Assembly: GCA_027483425.1 (NCBI GenBank)
Contig: JAIXUR010000582.1
Span: forward strand, 1 to 8,441
Source of the DNA: Cyanobacteriota bacterium
GTDB taxonomy: Bacteria > Cyanobacteriota > Cyanobacteriia > Phormidesmidales > Phormidesmidaceae
Reading direction: 5' to 3'
DNA: 8,441 bases
Notes under the pieces: generated by a model
What the model saw: only the letters and a program-made list of their open reading frames with translations
The model's database searches: none
Told to the model about the DNA's origin: nothing
Shown: positions 5,880 to 8,441 of the stretch, one piece after another
Numbering within the stretch: the first letter of the stretch is position 1
Layout of the letters: each line of letters opens with the position of its first letter
Translations under genes and position numbers: made by a program

Positions 5880-7067
5880 CTAGCGGCGGCGCTGTTTGCT
5901 GACCATTTTGCGCGACAGCCGCAGGTTAATCTCCTCTCGCTCGGCCCAGTCTTGCAGCACCCGCAAAAACAGGTGCTTATCTTGGCCCTGGAGCACGGCG
6001 GTTTGGTCAGCGGTTTCGATGCTGTAGGGGTAGCCGCCGCCAATGATCACTTCGCCCCGCACCCAGTTGAGGTAGCGCGTCATGGCGCCACTCTCCCACA
6101 TCCAGCGGGGCATCTCTAGGCGCACGGGGTAGCCGTCGCGGGTGGTCTTGAGGTAGGTGAAGGCGATCTGGTCGCCGTAGGCCTCGTACTGGTCGAGAAT
6201 GCCGCCGCGATCGCACTGAAACACCGCCGTTCTGTCTCCCCACTCCATCAGCCGGGCCAGCAGTTGGGCGTCGTGGATGCCCTCGGTGGCCTCTAGGCCG
6301 TAGGCATGGTGCAGTAGGGTGGTGAGGTCGTGGGCGTAGGAGGTGTCCACATAGCCCACCAGGGGTACTCGGCGGCGATCGCTGGCCTCTAGCAGCGAGA
6401 GCATAGATTGCACGTAGGCGGTTTGACTCTCCTGGTCAAAGGCTTCGGCAAAGGTGACCACCAGGGCCCCATCAAAAAACACCAGGGTGCGATCGGGGTC
6501 TGGACAGGCATTGATGTACTCCACCAGCCGCGCCACCTCCATTTGAAAGCGGCGAATGTTGACCCGGCGCTCGATGGGCTGGGCGGGGTTGGGCCCCAGT
6601 TCAGCCGGAGTCATCAGATCGACGCGCACATCTTTTTTGTAGGGGCGAGTGGTGCTGTGGGGGTTCTCAAACCAGCCAATCTGGAGCAGCGCAATGGGAA
6701 TGGAGATATCTTTGCCCGGAGAAATCTGGGAGCCATCCACGGCGAAGGTGGTGATCTCTTCAAGCACGGTCTGCACCCACTGGGCACTTTGCTCACGGTT
6801 CGTCCAGCGATCGCCACCGGGGCCAGACTCGGCAAAAAAGAAGGGCAGAATGCCCTTTTCAGCGGCGATCGCTTCCAGGGGGCGGGCCCCCACCGGGGTC
6901 GGCAGCGGCGGCAACTGGGCCATCTGCTGCGCCAGGGGGAGGTCAGCAAAGTTGCTCCAAGCCCGACTGTAGGCGTGCAACAGCTCAAACTTGGCCCGGC
7001 TAAAGGCGCTAAAGGCCTCGCGCTTTTGATCCAGCAGAGCTTTAATTTGACCTGAACTCACTGGCAT
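5880..7067 (-). CDS. nurA: NurA-domain nuclease (395 aa)
   Basis: Member of the NurA nuclease family. In archaea NurA is a 5'-3' nuclease that works with the HerA translocase in DNA end resection; the role in cyanobacteria is inferred. The N-terminal 100 residues are helical and basic (IKALLDQKREAFSAFSRAKFELL). The metal-binding motif FAVDGSQISP carries D111. A second acidic strand, TLVFFDGALV, has D199, then VPLVGYVDTSYAHDL with D241. Near the end, VIIGGGYPYSIETADQTAVL corresponds to the final active-site region; there, archaeal enzymes usually have a histidine at about the place of D354. The C-terminus is strongly basic (RLSRKMVSKQRRR). The ATG at 7067 follows a weak GGATGGG. No herA-like gene is in the window. 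It heads a likely two-gene unit with fumC. Confidence 0.88.
   Translation of the reverse strand: MPVSSGQIKALLDQKREAFSAFSRAKFELLHAYSRAWSNFADLPLAQQMAQLPPLPTPVGARPLEAIAAEKGILPFFFAESGPGGDRWTNREQSAQWVQTVLEEITTFAVDGSQISPGKDISIPIALLQIGWFENPHSTTRPYKKDVRVDLMTPAELGPNPAQPIERRVNIRRFQMEVARLVEYINACPDPDRTLVFFDGALVVTFAEAFDQESQTAYVQSMLSLLEASDRRRVPLVGYVDTSYAHDLTTLLHHAYGLEATEGIHDAQLLARLMEWGDRTAVFQCDRGGILDQYEAYGDQIAFTYLKTTRDGYPVRLEMPRWMWESGAMTRYLNWVRGEVIIGGGYPYSIETADQTAVLQGQDKHLFLRVLQDWAEREEINLRLSRKMVSKQRRR
6834..6857 (-). terminator. Terminator-like hairpin inside nurA
   Basis: On the minus (coding) strand AAGGGCA (6857-6851) pairs with TGCCCTT (6847-6841) around a three-base loop, followed by one C and six T residues (6839-6834). 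It sits about 70 codons into nurA and encodes EKGILPFFF. It may be coincidental, but the geometry is that of a short intrinsic terminator or pause site. Confidence 0.35.
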
Positions 7068-7105
7068 AACCCATCCGTTGTTTAGAACACCTGTATTAAT
7101 GGCTG

Positions 7106-7134
7106 ATTCTAGCGAGTTTGGGGCGGTCTGTCAC
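7106..7134 (-). promoter_or_regulatory. Promoter of nurA(-fumC)
   Basis: On the minus strand GTGACA (7134-7129) and TAGAAT (7111-7106) each match the sigma-70 consensus at five of six positions, with a 17-base spacer. The predicted transcription start lies about 30 bases upstream of the nurA ATG. Confidence 0.65.
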
Positions 7135-7214
7135 GGCCAAGGCCAATTCACCTTAGTCAAGTCCCAAAGGGGAAAGTCTCTCTAAAAACTCCAGATCCCG
7201 ATGTGGGAAGTTAC

Positions 7215-7235
7215 ACACCCTTAGCAAGAGGGTGT
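7215..7235. repeat. Inverted repeat across the left border of the decayed element
   Basis: ACACCCT (7215-7221) is the exact reverse complement of AGGGTGT (7229-7235), the terminal sequence of the element, with seven bases between. It may be a hairpin or a fragment of another element end lying head to head. Confidence 0.5.
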
Positions 7236-7358
7236 TTGAGAAGCCGGAGAGAGTCTGATTTTATACTGCAAAAGTGGATCACGATAGCTCACGTCTCTAG
7301 GTTTTTACGATAGCCACGGGGCCAACAGCACCAGAGAATGCCCTTACCAAAAACTCTC
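7228..7358. mobile_element. Decayed MITE-like element, left copy (about 131 bp)
   Basis: The left end (7228-7266) matches the first 39 bases of the element at 8081-8210 at 31 positions. The internal GTTTTT falls at almost the same offset (73 against 72). The right end CTTACCAAAAACTCTC (7343-7358) matches the other copy's right end at 12 of 16 positions and falls at exactly the same distance from GTTTTT. The two ends of this copy match each other as an inverted repeat at 12 of 16 positions. The interior is poorly conserved and no coding capacity is seen. No target duplication is recognisable. Around it, 7135-7227 and 7359-7558 contain no gene that I can support; a weak box pair (TTGTCC at 7370, TATAGC at 7394, spacer 18) might be a promoter for the downstream genes. 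Confidence 0.6.
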
Positions 7359-7558
7359 TCAGGAACATTTTGTCCTCTGTTAGCATCTATAGCTATAGCT
7401 TTGGATGGTTTCAGGCCTTATAGATTCGTTTTGAGTCACCTACCACCCGTCAGATTTTCTTGGTTAGTGACTATCTATACCAATGGATAGATAACCGTAG
7501 AAATGACTGGGCTCGCTCCAGGTATTACCCTTCCTCCATCAGCTCCCTCACAGGCATT

Positions 7559-7801
7559 ATGATCCTAACTATCTACGCAGCTCTATCAGGGCTGGTTTTC
7601 TTTCTGTCCATTGGGCCGCTGCTAAAAGACCCATCAGGCTCTAGGGATCGCATTGAATCCTGGCTGTTTCTGCTTTTGGCCATGGCACTCTGTCCAGTCA
7701 CCTTGCCCAACATGATCTACTGCAAACTGCGAAAGTTGCACGGTAGCGAATTAAGTTCAGTATCATCACTATGGTTTCTGGCGGGGAAATCGCTAATCTG
7801 A
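7559..7801 (+). CDS. Small two-helix membrane protein, paralogue 1 (80 aa)
   Basis: Function unknown. Residues about 2-20 (ILTIYAALSGLVFFLSIGP) and 35-50 (SWLFLLLAMALCPVTLP) are predicted membrane helices, joined by a charged loop KDPSGSRDRIE. The tail after NMIYCKLRK is polar. The ATG at 7559 is chosen because, from it, the first 52 residues align with the downstream gene without a gap at 32 identities, including the shared start; a longer TTG-initiated reading from 7460 would add 33 residues with no counterpart. The pattern GPxLxDP...SWLFxxLAMxLxPVTLPNM resembles small hypothetical membrane proteins in other cyanobacteria. The gene ends 42 bases before its paralogue and the pair lies between two MITE-like elements. 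Its C-terminus differs from the paralogue's and is longer, and may have been altered after duplication. The ribosome-binding site is weak (AGG, four bases before ATG). Confidence 0.65.
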   Translation: MILTIYAALSGLVFFLSIGPLLKDPSGSRDRIESWLFLLLAMALCPVTLPNMIYCKLRKLHGSELSSVSSLWFLAGKSLI

Positions 7802-7843
7802 ATACATAGCACTTCATGCAGAACACTTCACCGAGTAGACCCC

Positions 7844-8065
7844 ATGGCTCTATCCCTGTATCTATCGGCTTCGTTGCTGGTCTTTTTGCTGTCTTCTGGT
7901 CCATTTCTGCGAGATCCGTCTAATCCTAAAACTCGGGTTGGGAGCTGGTTATTCTTAGCGTTAGCCATGATCCTGAGCCCTGTAACCTTGCCCAATATGG
8001 TTCAAAAGCGCCTGACTAACCGCAGCTCGGATGCCAACATCAGCTTATTTGCACGAGAATCTTAA
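7844..8065 (+). CDS. Small two-helix membrane protein, paralogue 2 (73 aa)
   Basis: Function unknown. Residues about 2-20 (ALSLYLSASLLVFLLSSGP) and 33-50 (GSWLFLALAMILSPVTLP) are predicted membrane helices separated by a basic/proline loop (RDPSNPKTRV). A short polar tail follows NMVQKRLTNR. It is 62% identical to the preceding gene over 52 residues with no gaps, so the two are tandem duplicates that stayed open and kept their hydrophobic pattern, which supports both being real genes. A good ribosome-binding site is lacking; only GAG and AGA lie before the ATG, so translation may be weak. Three bases after its stop codon the second MITE-like element begins, so the element may supply the 3' end of the transcript. 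A role as a membrane subunit or small regulator cannot be decided from the sequence. Confidence 0.7.
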   Translation: MALSLYLSASLLVFLLSSGPFLRDPSNPKTRVGSWLFLALAMILSPVTLPNMVQKRLTNRSSDANISLFARES

Positions 8066-8068
8066 TTA

Positions 8069-8210
8069 GAGGGTGTTTGAGAGGGTGTTTGAAAAGTCAA
8101 AGAGCGTCTCAGGTTATACCTAGGTCGTAGGCTAATATCCTCAAAAATCAGCGTTTTTGCTGCCTCTTGGTGGCACATCAGACCTGGGACAACCCTTTTC
8201 AAACACCCTC
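8069..8210. mobile_element. MITE-like element, right copy, with perfect 16-bp inverted ends
   Basis: GAGGGTGTTTGAAAAG (8081-8096) is the exact reverse complement of CTTTTCAAACACCCTC (8195-8210). The outermost 12 bases are tandemly duplicated on the left (8069-8080 and 8081-8092). TTA flanks the outer borders on both sides (8066-8068, 8211-8213), a likely target duplication. A subterminal pair GTCTCAGGT (8106-8114) and ACCTGGGAC (8182-8190) and a central hairpin CAAAAA/TTTTTG (8142-8159) extend the symmetry. At 142 bases it cannot encode a transposase. The ends and a TNA-type duplication would fit an IS5-like (IS1031-type) parent, which is only a suggestion; TA-type IS630 is an alternative. 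Confidence 0.8.
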
Positions 8211-8228
8211 TTACCTTGCATCTAAGCC

Positions 8229-8264
8229 AAAACCGCCCTTTGCCTACGAGCAAGGGGCGGTTTT
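8229..8264. terminator. Bidirectional intrinsic terminator
   Basis: Bases 8229-8243 and 8250-8264 form a 15-pair stem with one T-G wobble and a six-base loop (CTACGA). AAAA at the 5' side and TTTT at the 3' side give a T-run on both strands. On the minus strand it lies 33 bases after the stop of the His-rich gene; on the plus strand it can end transcripts from the small membrane-protein pair. Confidence 0.88.
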
Positions 8265-8297
8265 GATTTGGATTAAACGACCGTTGGGGCCGGTGCT

Positions 8298-8441
8298 CTA
8301 GTGATGGTGATCGTGATCATGACCGTGGCCATGGTGATCGCCATGATCATGACCATGGCTCGCCAGGTGATGGTCGTGGGTGTGGCCGTGATGGCTGTGC
8401 ACTGCGGCGGCCTGGGAGGCCGCCAGGGAGGGGTTGATCGC
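8298..8441 (-). CDS. Histidine-rich C-terminus of a probable metal-binding protein (partial)
   Basis: The frame is open from the right edge of the window to the TAG at 8300-8298, giving 47 residues. They begin with an alanine-rich linker (AINPSLAASQAAAVHSHH) and continue in HGHDH-type repeats to the end DHDHHH. Eighteen of the 47 are histidine, with interspersed aspartate and glycine, a composition typical of nickel, zinc or cobalt binding tails. The protein itself cannot be identified: candidates are metallochaperone GTPases of the HypB/CobW kind, UreE, SlyD-type prolyl isomerases, or a metal transporter. Support for the frame comes from the terminator 33 bases downstream and from the antisense frame being only its Met/Val-rich mirror. 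The start codon and main domain lie beyond base 8441. Confidence 0.75.
   Translation of the reverse strand, partial: AINPSLAASQAAAVHSHHGHTHDHHLASHGHDHGDHHGHGHDHDHHH

Noticed and set aside
5227..7055. Plus-strand frames opposite fumC and nurA
   Set aside because: They mirror well-identified minus-strand genes, show no domain of their own and lack ribosome-binding sites.
7387..7398. Twelve-base palindrome CTATAGCTATAG
   Set aside because: Perfect but short and AT-rich with no partner or known site; kept only as a possible part of a weak promoter region.
7460..7558. N-terminal extension of the first membrane protein from a TTG
   Set aside because: The 33 extra residues have no counterpart in the paralogue, which aligns exactly from the ATG at 7559.
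8062..8253. Minus-strand 63-residue frame
   Set aside because: It runs through both inverted repeats of the MITE-like element and the terminator stem, so it is chance coding in structured DNA.
8303..8441. Plus-strand hydrophobic Met/Val-rich open frame at the right edge
   Set aside because: It is the mirror of the histidine codons: CAT and CAC read as ATG and GTG on the other strand. The His-rich frame has a stop and a fitting terminator.

Overview
The window comes from a cyanobacterium. It encodes a CpcG phycobilisome rod-core linker, a cyanobacterial-type glycogen branching enzyme, and ten perfect copies of the HIP1 octamer GCGATCGC (about 0.13 expected by chance at even base composition). 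The short-repeat array, HIP1 use and fairly high GC suggest a Leptolyngbya/Nodosilinea/Phormidium-like lineage, but that placement is inference.

Left part (1-3206): glgB runs off the left edge on the minus strand with its first 609 codons visible. Upstream on the same strand is a gene for a 99-residue secreted protein of unknown function. Divergent from it, on the plus strand, is a gene for an exported protein with a PPC-type beta domain followed by a TPR-like repeat, ending at a clear intrinsic terminator.

Middle (3207-7134): an intergenic stretch holds a ten-unit array of 7-8 base repeats and the terminator of the convergent cpcG gene. Three minus-strand genes follow, read from right to left: nurA (NurA-domain nuclease), fumC (class II fumarase) and cpcG. 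nurA and fumC are 77 bases apart and probably share the promoter found upstream of nurA; cpcG has its own upstream region and terminator. The functions (DNA repair, TCA cycle, light harvesting) are not obviously linked.

Right part (7135-8441): this is the accessory-looking segment. Two adjacent plus-strand genes encode paralogous small membrane proteins of two predicted helices, 32 of 52 aligned residues identical without gaps. They are flanked by two copies, in the same orientation, of a roughly 130-base non-coding element with terminal inverted repeats (MITE-like). The right copy is sharp, with 16-base perfect ends and a TTA flanking duplication; the left copy is decayed. Beyond a strong bidirectional terminator, the last 144 bases hold the histidine-rich C-terminus (18 His in 47 residues) of a minus-strand gene that starts outside the window.

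No rRNA, tRNA, CRISPR array or intact transposase gene was found. The most unusual structure is the element-gene-gene-element block at 7228-8210.
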